A stretch of DNA of 12,921 nucleotides, taken from positions 1-12,921 of the forward strand of contig CALXRJ010000032.1 of the NCBI GenBank assembly GCA_944390615.1, written 5' to 3'. The notes under the pieces were generated by a model, which saw nothing but the letters and a program-made list of their open reading frames with translations, did no database searches and was not told where the DNA came from. The DNA comes from an uncultured Clostridia bacterium (GTDB taxonomy: Bacteria > Bacillota > Clostridia > TANB77 > CAG-508). The position numbers were made by a program, and so were the translations under genes. Positions within the stretch are counted from its first letter, which is position 1; the number at the start of each line of letters is the position of its first letter. Positions 5,908-12,921 of this stretch are shown here, one piece after another.

Positions 5908-6534
5908 TTAAATAAAATGTTTTATAAAAGACCTTCTATGTAAAGGACAAGGTCCATATTCTTTAATAGCGGCAATGTGTTTGGCTGTTCCATATCCTTT
6001 ATGAGAGCCAAAACCATACTGAGGATATATTTTGTCCCATTCTCTCATAATTCTATCTCTTGTCACTTTTGCAATAATAGAAGCTGCTGAAATAGAATAA
6101 CATTTAGCATCTCCTTTTATGATAGATTTGTATGGAATTCCTAAAGTATCAATTCCATTTAAAGCATCTACTAATATAATATTGGGCTTAACCTCCATTT
6201 GCTGGATTGCCATGGTTAACCCTTTTTTAGTAGCTTGTAAAATATTGATTTCATCGATTTCATCTTGATACACAATTCCTACTCCATAGCTGATAGCTTC
6301 TTGTGTTATCATGTCATATAATTTTTCTCTTTTATTTTCCGATATTTTTTTCGAATCATTAATTCCTTCAATCATAGAATCTGAAGCTAATATGACAGAT
6401 GCTACAACCACAGGGCCTGCTAGTGGCCCTCGTCCTGCTTCATCGATTCCGGCAATATATTTTACTCCTTTATTGAAAAATTCTGTTTCCATTTCTTTTA
6501 ATTTTATTATTCTTGCTTCTTCTTTTTCTTTCAT
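5908..6534 (-). CDS. rnhB: Ribonuclease HII
   Basis: RNase HII nicks DNA 5' of misincorporated ribonucleotides and helps remove RNA from RNA-DNA hybrids. The protein has 208 residues. It contains the glycine-rich active-site start AGIDEAGRGPLAGPVV (Asp31, Glu32), DSKKISENKRE, ILVDALNG (Asp123) and GDAKCYSISAASIIAKVTRD (Asp142 as the fourth carboxylate, by family pattern). The N-terminal 25 residues (EARIIKLKEMETEFF) match the extension seen in other Clostridia. Shine-Dalgarno TAGGAG precedes the ATG at a workable distance. It lies about 49 bases after the prepilin-like gene and 19 bases before the phosphorylase gene, with no terminator visible on either side, so it is probably cotranscribed with both. 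Confidence 0.96.
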   Translation of the reverse strand: MKEKEEARIIKLKEMETEFFNKGVKYIAGIDEAGRGPLAGPVVVASVILASDSMIEGINDSKKISENKREKLYDMITQEAISYGVGIVYQDEIDEINILQATKKGLTMAIQQMEVKPNIILVDALNGIDTLGIPYKSIIKGDAKCYSISAASIIAKVTRDRIMREWDKIYPQYGFGSHKGYGTAKHIAAIKEYGPCPLHRRSFIKHFI

Positions 6535-6583
6535 GACAACTTTTCTCCTAGTTCTGTTTCTCCCTTAAATACTATATTTTTTA

Positions 6584-7123
6584 TTAGATATCGGATTCTC
6601 CTAATTCTGCTTGTATGCTAGATAAAGTATAGTATGTGTTGTTATGATACTCGATTCCTGGCTGATATAGGATTTCTAAATTATTATAATCTGCTGCATT
6701 ATAGATTACAACATAGTCTCCATTATTGGTTTCTTCTACTAATTCCTCTAATCCCATGTCTTCTAATGTTTCTTTTGTGATTTCATAACATTCACAGCCA
6801 TTTTCATTGTTGATACTGCTATCTACTTTGGAAATAATAGCATTTTCATCACTTGGTACTGACATATTATATTTTTCTAAATATAGTTCCTTTCTTTTGG
6901 CACTTTTATCTTCTTCCTCCCAAATTTCAGCATTCACTTCTTCTGCATATACTTTTGCCTTTGCTCTCATGGTAATCATATTGGTCATTAGGTTTTCTAT
7001 TTTTGCTTTTCTTATTAACCTAATCCCTCCTACTAAGGAAATACCAGCAATAATAAGTATGATGATAATCATACCAATCAGTGCTATCATGGACATTCCT
7101 TTATTTCTTTTTAAATATAACAT
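6584..7123 (-). CDS. Type IV prepilin-like / pseudopilin-like membrane-anchored protein
   Basis: The protein has 179 residues. The short basic leader MLYLKRNKG is followed by MSMIALIGMIIIILIIAG, a single hydrophobic helix of about 20-23 residues, then an amphipathic continuation (RKAKIENLMTNMITMRAKAK) that is the classic N-terminal helix layout of type IV pilins and pseudopilins. A prepilin peptidase cut after Gly9 is plausible. The usual Glu at +5 of the mature protein is replaced by Ala. The rest is acidic (EEVNAEIWEEEDKS) with a CEC pair and a Tyr/Asn-rich C-terminal half; I do not recognise a domain there. No pilus assembly genes lie nearby. The ATG is 2 bases after the ispH stop and its Shine-Dalgarno AAGGAG lies inside the ispH end. 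Pilin-likeness is based on the N-terminus only. Confidence 0.72.
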   Translation of the reverse strand: MLYLKRNKGMSMIALIGMIIIILIIAGISLVGGIRLIRKAKIENLMTNMITMRAKAKVYAEEVNAEIWEEEDKSAKRKELYLEKYNMSVPSDENAIISKVDSSINNENGCECYEITKETLEDMGLEELVEETNNGDYVVIYNAADYNNLEILYQPGIEYHNNTYYTLSSIQAELGESDI

Positions 7124-7125
7124 AT

Positions 7126-7977
7126 CTACTTACTCCTTATCTTTGCTATAATTTCTTCTATATCTTCTTTCGGTGTTGATGCTCCTGCCATAATTCCTAT
7201 TCTGGAAATGTCATCTATTTGCTCTAAATTTAATTCTTCTGCACTTTGAACAAATATTACTTTTGGGCAATGTTCTTTTGCTATATCATAAAGCTTGTTT
7301 GTGTTAGAACTTTTTTTGTCTCCTACTATTATCATGCCATCTACTTTTTTGGCTATTTCTAAAGTTTCTTTTTGCCTTATTTCAGTAGCATTACAGATCG
7401 TTTTTTGTATTTCTAGCTTTTTATCATTTAGTTCTTTTTTTAATATTTCGACTATGGTATCAAATTTTTTTACGTTATATGTAGTTTGTGCCATAATTAA
7501 AATGTGTTTAGCTTCTGTTTCTTTTATTTTTTCTAAACATTTTGGGATGTCTTCTTTTTCTTGTATTAAAAAAGATTGCTTTCCACAAAAACTCATGGTT
7601 CCTATTGCTTCTGGATGTTCTTTTATTCCTATTAGGATGATAAAATAATTTTTTTGGGAATAGTTTTCTGCTATAATATGTGTTTTTAGAACATTGGGAC
7701 AAGTTAAATCTTTAATTTCAATTCCCTTTTGCGCTAGTTTTTCATAAATGTCTTTGGATATTCCATGTGCTCTGATAATGAGTTTACCTTTTACTTCTTC
7801 TATGTCATCTACAAATTTGATGCCTTTTTGTTTTAAATTGTTTATTACATTTTTATTATGAACTATTTCTCCCAAACAATATACCGTTTCATTTGCTTTT
7901 TTACCCTCTTTTGCTCCATCAACAGCTCGTTTTACACCATAACAAAAACCTGCTGTTTTACCTAGTATAATTTCCAT
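7126..7977 (-). CDS. ispH: 4-hydroxy-3-methylbut-2-enyl diphosphate reductase (IspH/LytB)
   Basis: IspH is the last enzyme of the MEP pathway, reducing HMBPP to IPP and DMAPP with an oxygen-sensitive [4Fe-4S] cluster. The protein has 283 residues, a full-length stand-alone IspH (not fused to ribosomal protein S1 as in some Clostridia). The three cluster Cys are present: Cys12 (GFCYGV), Cys93 (LTCPNV) and Cys195 (ICNAT). Other conserved sites are EIVHN (His40), RAHG (His71), EHPE (His121, Glu123), GDKKSSNT and AGASTP. AQTT replaces the more usual SQTT. Shine-Dalgarno GAGGAG precedes the ATG. The 79-base gap up to the regulator terminator contains only a weak promoter candidate (TATATT at 8013-8008). 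It is the first gene of the ispH-prepilin-rnhB-phosphorylase set. Confidence 0.97.
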   Translation of the reverse strand: MEIILGKTAGFCYGVKRAVDGAKEGKKANETVYCLGEIVHNKNVINNLKQKGIKFVDDIEEVKGKLIIRAHGISKDIYEKLAQKGIEIKDLTCPNVLKTHIIAENYSQKNYFIILIGIKEHPEAIGTMSFCGKQSFLIQEKEDIPKCLEKIKETEAKHILIMAQTTYNVKKFDTIVEILKKELNDKKLEIQKTICNATEIRQKETLEIAKKVDGMIIVGDKKSSNTNKLYDIAKEHCPKVIFVQSAEELNLEQIDDISRIGIMAGASTPKEDIEEIIAKIRSK

Positions 7978-8055
7978 ATTCTTTTCTCCTCACATTTTTT
8001 CTCTACAAATATATTTATTTTCTACTTTTTAGGTCATTTGTTTTAGTTGATAAAG

Positions 8056-8088
8056 AAAGAGCTTAATAGATTTTTTATTAAGCTCTTT
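8056..8088 (-). terminator. Intrinsic terminator after the walR-like gene
   Basis: A perfect 13-bp inverted repeat (8056-8068 with 8076-8088; core GAGCTTAATA) encloses a 7-nt loop, 10 bases after the regulator stop codon. On the minus strand it is followed by a U-rich stretch (CTTTATC). It separates the regulator unit from ispH. Confidence 0.8.
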
Positions 8089-8097
8089 TTCCTTCTT

Positions 8098-8847
8098 TTA
8101 TGTGGCTATATAATAGCCTACTCCTCTTTTGGTAATTAATATTTTTGGATTAGATGTATCTTTTTCTATTTTTTCTCTGATACGTCTTACTGTTACATCA
8201 ACTGTACGAATGTCTCCATAATATTCATAGCCCCACACTTTTTCAAGCAGTGTTTCTCTAGTTATTACTTGACCTGGGTCAGAAGCTAAGAATTTTAGTA
8301 CTTCAAATTCTCTTAATGTTAGGTCTATTACTTTGTCATTTACCATTACTTCAAATCTATCTAAATCTAATGTTAATACACCTACTTTTATGATATTGGT
8401 TCTCTTTAGTTCGGAAACATCTCCTTCTTCTTCTACCTCTTTCGTTTCGTTTTCTATATTAGATATTACTTCTGCTTTTCTTAAGTTTGCTTTGACTCTA
8501 GCCAGTAATTCTCTAACACTAAATGGTTTGGTTATATAATCATCTGCTCCTAGTTCTAACCCTACAATTTTGTCTAGTTCTTCATCTTTAGCTGTTACCA
8601 TAAGTATAGGAACATTCATGATGCTTTTGATTCTTTTACATACAGTTAATCCATCCATTTTAGGAAGCATGATATCTAATAAGATTAAATCTGGCTTTTT
8701 CTCTTGGGCTACATGAATTGCTTCTACTCCATCTTTTGCTTCTATTACATTGTAGCCTTCTCTGGTTAGGTTATATGTTAATAAGTTTATAATCATTTTT
8801 TCATCATCAACTATTAATATTGTCTTTTTATACTCTTGTTCTTCCAC
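8098..8847 (-). CDS. walR: OmpR-family response regulator, WalR (YycF)-like
   Basis: The protein has 249 residues. The receiver domain (about 9-125) has the acidic pocket Asp14/Asp15, phosphoacceptor Asp58 (LLDIMLP), Thr85 and Lys107 (TKPFS). A 25-residue acidic linker (NETKEVEEEGDVSE) is longer than usual. The winged-helix DNA-binding domain (about 153-247) has LTLREFEVLKFLA, VWGYEYYGDIRTVDVTVRRI and TKRGVGYYI, very close to WalR. WalR controls cell-wall hydrolases in low-GC Gram-positives; that function is by homology. The start codon is GTG (8847-8845), not ATG, with a strong AAGGAGG six bases upstream. Usually walK follows; here a terminator and then ispH follow, so the kinase must be elsewhere or the gene is a paralogue. 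mfd ends just upstream, with a promoter between. Confidence 0.92.
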   Translation of the reverse strand: MEEQEYKKTILIVDDEKMIINLLTYNLTREGYNVIEAKDGVEAIHVAQEKKPDLILLDIMLPKMDGLTVCKRIKSIMNVPILMVTAKDEELDKIVGLELGADDYITKPFSVRELLARVKANLRKAEVISNIENETKEVEEEGDVSELKRTNIIKVGVLTLDLDRFEVMVNDKVIDLTLREFEVLKFLASDPGQVITRETLLEKVWGYEYYGDIRTVDVTVRRIREKIEKDTSNPKILITKRGVGYYIAT

Positions 8848-8881
8848 AACGAGCCTCCTTATATCAGCTTTACACTACTAT

Positions 8882-8910
8882 AATATATCACATTTAATTT
8901 CAATATACAA
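8882..8910 (-). promoter_or_regulatory. Candidate sigma-A promoter for the walR-like gene
   Basis: On the minus strand, TTGTAT (8910-8905) and TATATT (8887-8882) are separated by 17 bases, with TGA directly before the -10 hexamer (extended -10). It lies in the 66-base gap between the mfd stop and the regulator GTG. A second overlapping -10 (TATAGT) is possible. Confidence 0.5.
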
Positions 8911-8913
8911 GTT

Positions 8914-11900
8914 TTATTTTAAAAATTCTTTAACTTCTTGTAATTGTTCTTTTTCTCCTTGTTTTTCTAATTTTAGTGTTATCATTGGTTTGATACCTGA
9001 GGAAAACTTGAGTCTGTTTCCATATTTTTTGATAAGATCTGATAAACTATTTTGATCAAATCGATTGGTGTCATAGGTAAATAAAACATAATTTCCTTTG
9101 CTTTGAATTTTGGTTAGGAATTTTTCTTTGGCTAGTTCTTTTATTCTGGCTATTTCTAGTAAGTTTTCAATTTCATCTGGCATATTGCCAAATCGGTCAA
9201 TCATTTCGTCAATTACATTTCTAATATCTTCTTCTGTTTTACAAAGTGCAATATCTTGGTAAATTTCTATTTTTTGATTTTGGTCTGCAATATAGTCATC
9301 TGGTATGTAACTGGTTACATTTAAATCAATTTGACATTCTATGTCTTCTTGTACTTGAATGCCTTGTTCTTCTTTTAGTACTTCATCTAAAATTCTACAA
9401 TAAGTGTCATATCCTACTTCTTCTAAATGACCATGCTGAATTTCTCCAATTAAGCTTCCTGCTCCTCTTATTTCTAAGTCTCTCATGGCGATTTTAAATC
9501 CAGAACCAAATTCTGTGAATTCTTTAATGGCTTTTAATCGTTTGTCTGCTACTTCTGACAACATTTTGTCTTTTCGATAGGTAATGTAGGCATATCCTTG
9601 CCTATCTGATCTTCCCACTCTTCCTCTTAATTGATATAATTGTGCTAACCCCATTCTATCAGCATTTTCTATGATAATGGTATTGGCATTTGGTATATCG
9701 ATTCCGGATTCTAGTATGGTTGTGCAAACTAAAACATTAATCGTTCCTTCCACAAAATCATTCATGATGTCTTCGATTTCATTTCCTGTCATTTGTCCAT
9801 GGGCAAATCCTACTCTTGCTTCTGGCACCAATCTTGAAATTTTATCGGCTTTTAGCCTAATGTCTTCTACTTTATTAAATAAGTAAAATACTTGCCCATT
9901 TCGCTCTAATTCCTTGGTAATGGCTTCTTTTATTACTTCTTCATCATATTCTAAAACATAGGTCTGTACTGGTTTTCTGTTTTGTGGTGGTTCGTAAATA
10001 ACTGACATGTCTCTTACACCCACAATTGACATATGAAGGGTTCTTGGGATTGGGGTAGCTGTCATGGTAAGTACATCTACACTGGTTTTATATTGTTTTA
10101 TTTTTTCTTTTGCTTTTACACCAAATCGATGCTCTTCATCTATGATAAGAAGTCCTAAATCTTTGAAGGCAATTTCTTTTCCTAATAATTTATGGGTTCC
10201 GATAACAATATCAATATCTCCCAGTTTTAATTCTTTTACAATTCTATTTTTGTCTTTTGTGGTTCTAAATCGATTGATTAAATCTACTTTGATTGGAAAG
10301 TCTTTCATTCTTTCTCGAAAGGTTTCATATTGTTGTTTGGCTAAAACTGTAGTTGGTGCAAGATATACTACTTGTTTATGATCCATTACAGCTTTAAAGG
10401 CTGCTCTAATAGCTACTTCTGTTTTTCCGTAACCTACATCTCCACAAAGTAAACGATCCATTGGCTTTTCTTTTTCCATGTCTTTTTTTACTTCTTCTAT
10501 ACAACGCAATTGATCATCTGTTTCAACATAGGGAAAGGCTTCTTCAAATTGTTTTTGCCATTCGGTATCTTTGGAAAAAGCAAATCCTTTTGCCTTTTCA
10601 CGTCTAGCATAAAGTTCAATTAATTCTTTGGCTACTGCTCTTAAATTATTTTTTACTTTTGCAGTTGTTTTTTCCCAATCTTTGGTACCAAGTTTGTTTA
10701 ATTTTAAATTGATTTCTTCTCCACCAACATATTTTCTAACTTCATCTAATGAATTGGTTGGTATGTATAAAATATCATCTCCTGCATATTTTATTTTTAT
10801 GTAATCTCTGGTGATTCTATCTGCTGTTATGGTATTAACTCCTATGTAAATTCCAATTCCATATTTTCTATGTACAACATAGTCTCCTACTTTTAGGTCT
10901 GCAAAGACTACTTTTTCTCCCTGTTTAAATGTTTCACTTTTACGTTTTTTAGAACGCCTAGTGGCGTCTACTAAGTCACTTGCTTCTATCACAACTTGAT
11001 TTAAATCTAAACTAAAGAAACCACTGGATATTTTGCCAAGTGTTAAGATAACTGTTCTAGCATCTTGGTTGATAATGGTTTGGTTTAAATTTTCTTGCAT
11101 GATTGATGTGATTTCGTTTTCTTCTAATAATTTTGCTATTTTATCTACCTTTTCTTTTGTTTCTACTATAATATATACTTTTTGGTTTTGCTTTTTAAAG
11201 TTTTTTATGTCTTGTATAAATAGATCTATCCCTGTTTTAAAATATTGAAGCTCTTTACAGTTAAATTCGTATCTTTCTATTCCATTTTGATGTTTACTAT
11301 CTAATTTGTCTAGATAGATTGTTTGAACTTTTTTTAGTTTTTGCTCAAATTCTTCTGTTCCCATATAATTTTTTAGGGCTTCTGGAATGATTCTTTCTTT
11401 TTCAATTAGTGCTTGCATCATACTGTTATTATCATTTTCTATGTTTTCACTTCTTTGTATTACTTTGTTTTGTTCATCAATCATAATTAAGTATTTATCA
11501 CTTAAGTATTCTAGTATGGTTTCTTGCTCTTGATAAAAAGAATTAAAATATCGATCTATTTTGCTGATATATTCTCCATTTTTGATTTGTTCTATGTCAT
11601 TTTCTACTTTGTCTGCTAAGTTTTGTGCATATACATTTTGATTCATGCAATTGATTACTTTTTCAAGTGGCTTTTCTAAGATATATTCGTGTGCAGGAAA
11701 GATTTCTATTTTTTCTATATTTTCTATTGATCTTTGGCTTATGATATGAAAACGCCTGATAGAATCAATTTCATCTCCCCATAGCTCAATTCTGACTCCT
11801 ATGGTATCATTTATCGCGACATCAATAATGCCTCCCCTTATGCTGAATTCTCCTCTTCCATCGATTAATTCAAATCGTTGATATCCTAAGTTTACTAGTT

Positions 11901-12360
11901 TTTGTTTTAGTTCTTCTAAATTACATCTATCTCCAATTTTTAGGTTTAATACATTTTGGTATAGTGTTTTTTTGGAAATGATTTTTTGTTTGATGGTTTC
12001 TATAGAGGTAATGATAATATTGTTTTGGTTTTTGTATATTTTGTTTAAAACTTGAATTCTTTCATATGGTAGGTTTTTACTTTCTGCTACATAGTCATAA
12101 GTTATGATTTCTTTTTTGGGTAAAAATATGGCTTTATCTGTAAAAAATTTAAAATCATTTAGTAATTTTTGTGCTTGTATTTCATTATAGGTTATCAGTA
12201 AAATTGGTCTTTTGGTTTTTTCTGCAATAGCACTTATTATAGATGTTTCGGCAACGCTTGTTAAGCCCGATATTGCTACCGGGCTTTTTTTGTTTTCTAT
12301 GTTTTGAATAAAGTCATTAAATTTTAAGCTTTTATCTAGCTCTTTTAACAGTAAATTCAT
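8914..12360 (-). CDS. mfd: Transcription-repair coupling factor Mfd
   Basis: Mfd pushes stalled RNA polymerase off DNA lesions and recruits UvrA. The protein has 1148 residues, full family length. The order is: UvrB-like N-terminal module (about 1-350, with FSIRGGIIDVA), RNA-polymerase-interacting domain (about 482-560, VGDYVVHRKYGIGIYIG), a RecG-like translocase with Walker A GDVGYGKT (640-647) and Walker B DEEH (741-744), TATPIPRTLHMS (motif III), TTILESGIDIPNANT, QLRGRVGRS (motif VI), and the C-terminal D7 regulatory domain (from about 1000). All motifs are intact and the single frame is unbroken over 3.4 kb with no in-frame CGG codon, which makes it a useful control for the frameshift finding. 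The ATG lies one base after the preceding stop; its weak Shine-Dalgarno (GGAAG) lies in that gene's end. No gene for peptidyl-tRNA hydrolase, a common mfd neighbour, is seen. Confidence 0.98.
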   Translation of the reverse strand: MNLLLKELDKSLKFNDFIQNIENKKSPVAISGLTSVAETSIISAIAEKTKRPILLITYNEIQAQKLLNDFKFFTDKAIFLPKKEIITYDYVAESKNLPYERIQVLNKIYKNQNNIIITSIETIKQKIISKKTLYQNVLNLKIGDRCNLEELKQKLVNLGYQRFELIDGRGEFSIRGGIIDVAINDTIGVRIELWGDEIDSIRRFHIISQRSIENIEKIEIFPAHEYILEKPLEKVINCMNQNVYAQNLADKVENDIEQIKNGEYISKIDRYFNSFYQEQETILEYLSDKYLIMIDEQNKVIQRSENIENDNNSMMQALIEKERIIPEALKNYMGTEEFEQKLKKVQTIYLDKLDSKHQNGIERYEFNCKELQYFKTGIDLFIQDIKNFKKQNQKVYIIVETKEKVDKIAKLLEENEITSIMQENLNQTIINQDARTVILTLGKISSGFFSLDLNQVVIEASDLVDATRRSKKRKSETFKQGEKVVFADLKVGDYVVHRKYGIGIYIGVNTITADRITRDYIKIKYAGDDILYIPTNSLDEVRKYVGGEEINLKLNKLGTKDWEKTTAKVKNNLRAVAKELIELYARREKAKGFAFSKDTEWQKQFEEAFPYVETDDQLRCIEEVKKDMEKEKPMDRLLCGDVGYGKTEVAIRAAFKAVMDHKQVVYLAPTTVLAKQQYETFRERMKDFPIKVDLINRFRTTKDKNRIVKELKLGDIDIVIGTHKLLGKEIAFKDLGLLIIDEEHRFGVKAKEKIKQYKTSVDVLTMTATPIPRTLHMSIVGVRDMSVIYEPPQNRKPVQTYVLEYDEEVIKEAITKELERNGQVFYLFNKVEDIRLKADKISRLVPEARVGFAHGQMTGNEIEDIMNDFVEGTINVLVCTTILESGIDIPNANTIIIENADRMGLAQLYQLRGRVGRSDRQGYAYITYRKDKMLSEVADKRLKAIKEFTEFGSGFKIAMRDLEIRGAGSLIGEIQHGHLEEVGYDTYCRILDEVLKEEQGIQVQEDIECQIDLNVTSYIPDDYIADQNQKIEIYQDIALCKTEEDIRNVIDEMIDRFGNMPDEIENLLEIARIKELAKEKFLTKIQSKGNYVLFTYDTNRFDQNSLSDLIKKYGNRLKFSSGIKPMITLKLEKQGEKEQLQEVKEFLK

Positions 12361-12361
12361 G

Positions 12362-12754
12362 TTATCTACTTCTTCCTTTTTCTTCTTGCATTTTTTCTCT
12401 CATTTGTTCGATTACTTGTTCTCTGTTTTTCGTTTTTTGTGTATTGGTTTTTACTTTTATGTTTTTTAGATTGTTTTCTTTTTCTTCAAATACTTTTTTT
12501 TCTAATACATTTACTCTCTCTAATGATTCTAGTAATTGTTGTTTTACTCTTTTCATGTGCTCATCATCTTCGTTTTCTTCTTCTTCCGAATTGGTATGTT
12601 TTTTTCTTTTTTTGGGATAGTTTATTTTTCCGTCTTTATATAATTTTATAGCTTCTTCTTGCGATAACTCTGGTGGCTCTTCCTCGATAAAAGATTCTAT
12701 GGTACCTTTTAGGTCTACTACTTTTTCTTCTTTTTCAAATTCTTGATCTTGCAT
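12362..12754 (-). CDS. Small charged coiled-coil protein, function unknown
   Basis: The protein has 130 residues, highly charged, without membrane segments or Cys. A short folded-looking part (about 30-52, ELSQEEAIKLYKDGKINYP) is followed by a basic patch (KKRKK), an acidic run (EEEENEDD) and a long helix with heptad-like spacing (about 66-128, LLESLERVNVLEKKVFEEKE) that is probably a coiled coil. I do not recognise a family. Shine-Dalgarno AAGGAG lies before the ATG at good spacing. The stop is one base before the mfd ATG, so it is the first gene of an mfd operon; a link to transcription or repair is only inferred from this. Confidence 0.75.
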   Translation of the reverse strand: MQDQEFEKEEKVVDLKGTIESFIEEEPPELSQEEAIKLYKDGKINYPKKRKKHTNSEEEENEDDEHMKRVKQQLLESLERVNVLEKKVFEEKENNLKNIKVKTNTQKTKNREQVIEQMREKMQEEKGRSR

Positions 12755-12784
12755 ATCGATCTCCTTGAAATTTATTTTATATAT

Positions 12785-12813
12785 ACTTTATCATAAAATG
12801 TTTAAAAAATCAA
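12785..12813 (-). promoter_or_regulatory. Candidate promoter for the coiled-coil protein-mfd operon
   Basis: On the minus strand, TTGATT (12813-12808) and TAAAGT (12790-12785) are separated by 17 bases, with TGA directly before the -10. The -10 matches the consensus only in part, and AT-rich DNA yields such pairs by chance. Confidence 0.35.
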
Positions 12814-12848
12814 TGAGTTTATTGTAATTTTTTGGAAAATCTCCTTAA

Positions 12849-12921
12849 CTAGTTACTATTTACAGCAAAAAATCCGCCGCAAACAGTTATTGTTATAAAA
12901 TTTATTGCATTCCTCGGCTCC
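12849..12921 (-). CDS. Possible 3' end of an unidentified gene, cut by window edge
   Basis: A minus-strand frame is open from the window edge to TAG at 12851-12849 and reads EPRNAINFITITVCGGFFAV and then NSN before the stop. Only 23 codons are visible and no family is recognised. It is preferred over the alternative frame ending at 12858-12856 because that one would need two consecutive CGG codons, a codon otherwise absent in frame from normal genes here. It may equally be non-coding. Confidence 0.2.
   Translation of the reverse strand, partial: EPRNAINFITITVCGGFFAVNSN

Noticed and set aside
9246..11248. Several + strand ORFs of 70-105 codons inside mfd
   Set aside because: Antisense shadows of a fully conserved 1148-codon gene.
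12856..12921. Minus-strand frame reading ECNKFYNNNCLRRIFCC at the right edge
   Set aside because: It needs two consecutive CGG codons, which are otherwise never used in frame in intact genes here, and shows no family likeness.
12755..12921. tRNA or structured RNA at the right edge
   Set aside because: I could not build a cloverleaf or a strong hairpin from the visible bases; the GC-richer patches are short.
1..12921. CRISPR arrays, insertion sequences, phage genes or attachment sites
   Set aside because: No regularly spaced direct repeats, transposase, integrase or target duplications were seen; the region looks like core chromosome.

Overview
The window is 12.9 kb of AT-rich DNA with Shine-Dalgarno-led genes. 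Its gene set is typical of a low-GC Gram-positive bacterium of the Firmicutes/Clostridia kind: a WalR-like regulator, a CdaA-type diadenylate cyclase, Mfd, a pyrimidine-nucleoside phosphorylase and IspH. A gut-type uncultured Clostridia lineage is my guess from composition and content; nothing in the window proves it.

Layout: only the left end is read on the + strand (1-804, the 3' part of an SPFH/stomatin-family gene). It meets the minus-strand genes at a perfect 17-bp bidirectional terminator hairpin (810-850). Everything else is on the minus strand. In transcription order from the right edge: possible tail of a gene (12849-12921); charged coiled-coil protein; mfd; promoter; walR-like regulator; terminator; ispH; prepilin-like protein; rnhB; pyrimidine-nucleoside phosphorylase (frameshifted); promoter; 49-aa membrane peptide; dacA/cdaA; hairpin; truA (frameshifted twice); Nudix hydrolase; guanylate-kinase-like protein; Asn/Cys-rich membrane protein. 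Most are housekeeping genes for DNA repair, RNA-primer removal, isoprenoid synthesis, nucleoside salvage, c-di-AMP signalling and tRNA modification.

The main observation concerns decoding. truA is split into three reading frames and the phosphorylase gene into two. All three breaks have the same form: one extra C directly before a conserved Gly codon GGA, so the ribosome meets an in-frame CGG followed by A. I scanned all coding sequence here for CGG. It occurs in frame only at these three places, although it occurs about twenty times out of frame on the coding strand. Skipping the C restores full-length, family-conserved TruA (261 aa) and phosphorylase (423 aa). Without skipping, a stop follows within three to six codons. 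This fits a lineage in which CGG is unassigned or barely read and acts as a +1 frameshift signal. A sequencing artefact is the competing explanation and cannot be excluded from one window.

Secondary points: a well-expressed-looking 49-aa membrane peptide lies directly upstream of the c-di-AMP cyclase, which lacks the usual ybbR/cdaR neighbour; a lone prepilin-like protein lacks the usual Glu5; a Nudix/guanylate-kinase-like pair overlaps by ATGA; a small membrane protein has a Cys-rich, Asn-rich tail; and the walR-like gene has no kinase gene beside it.
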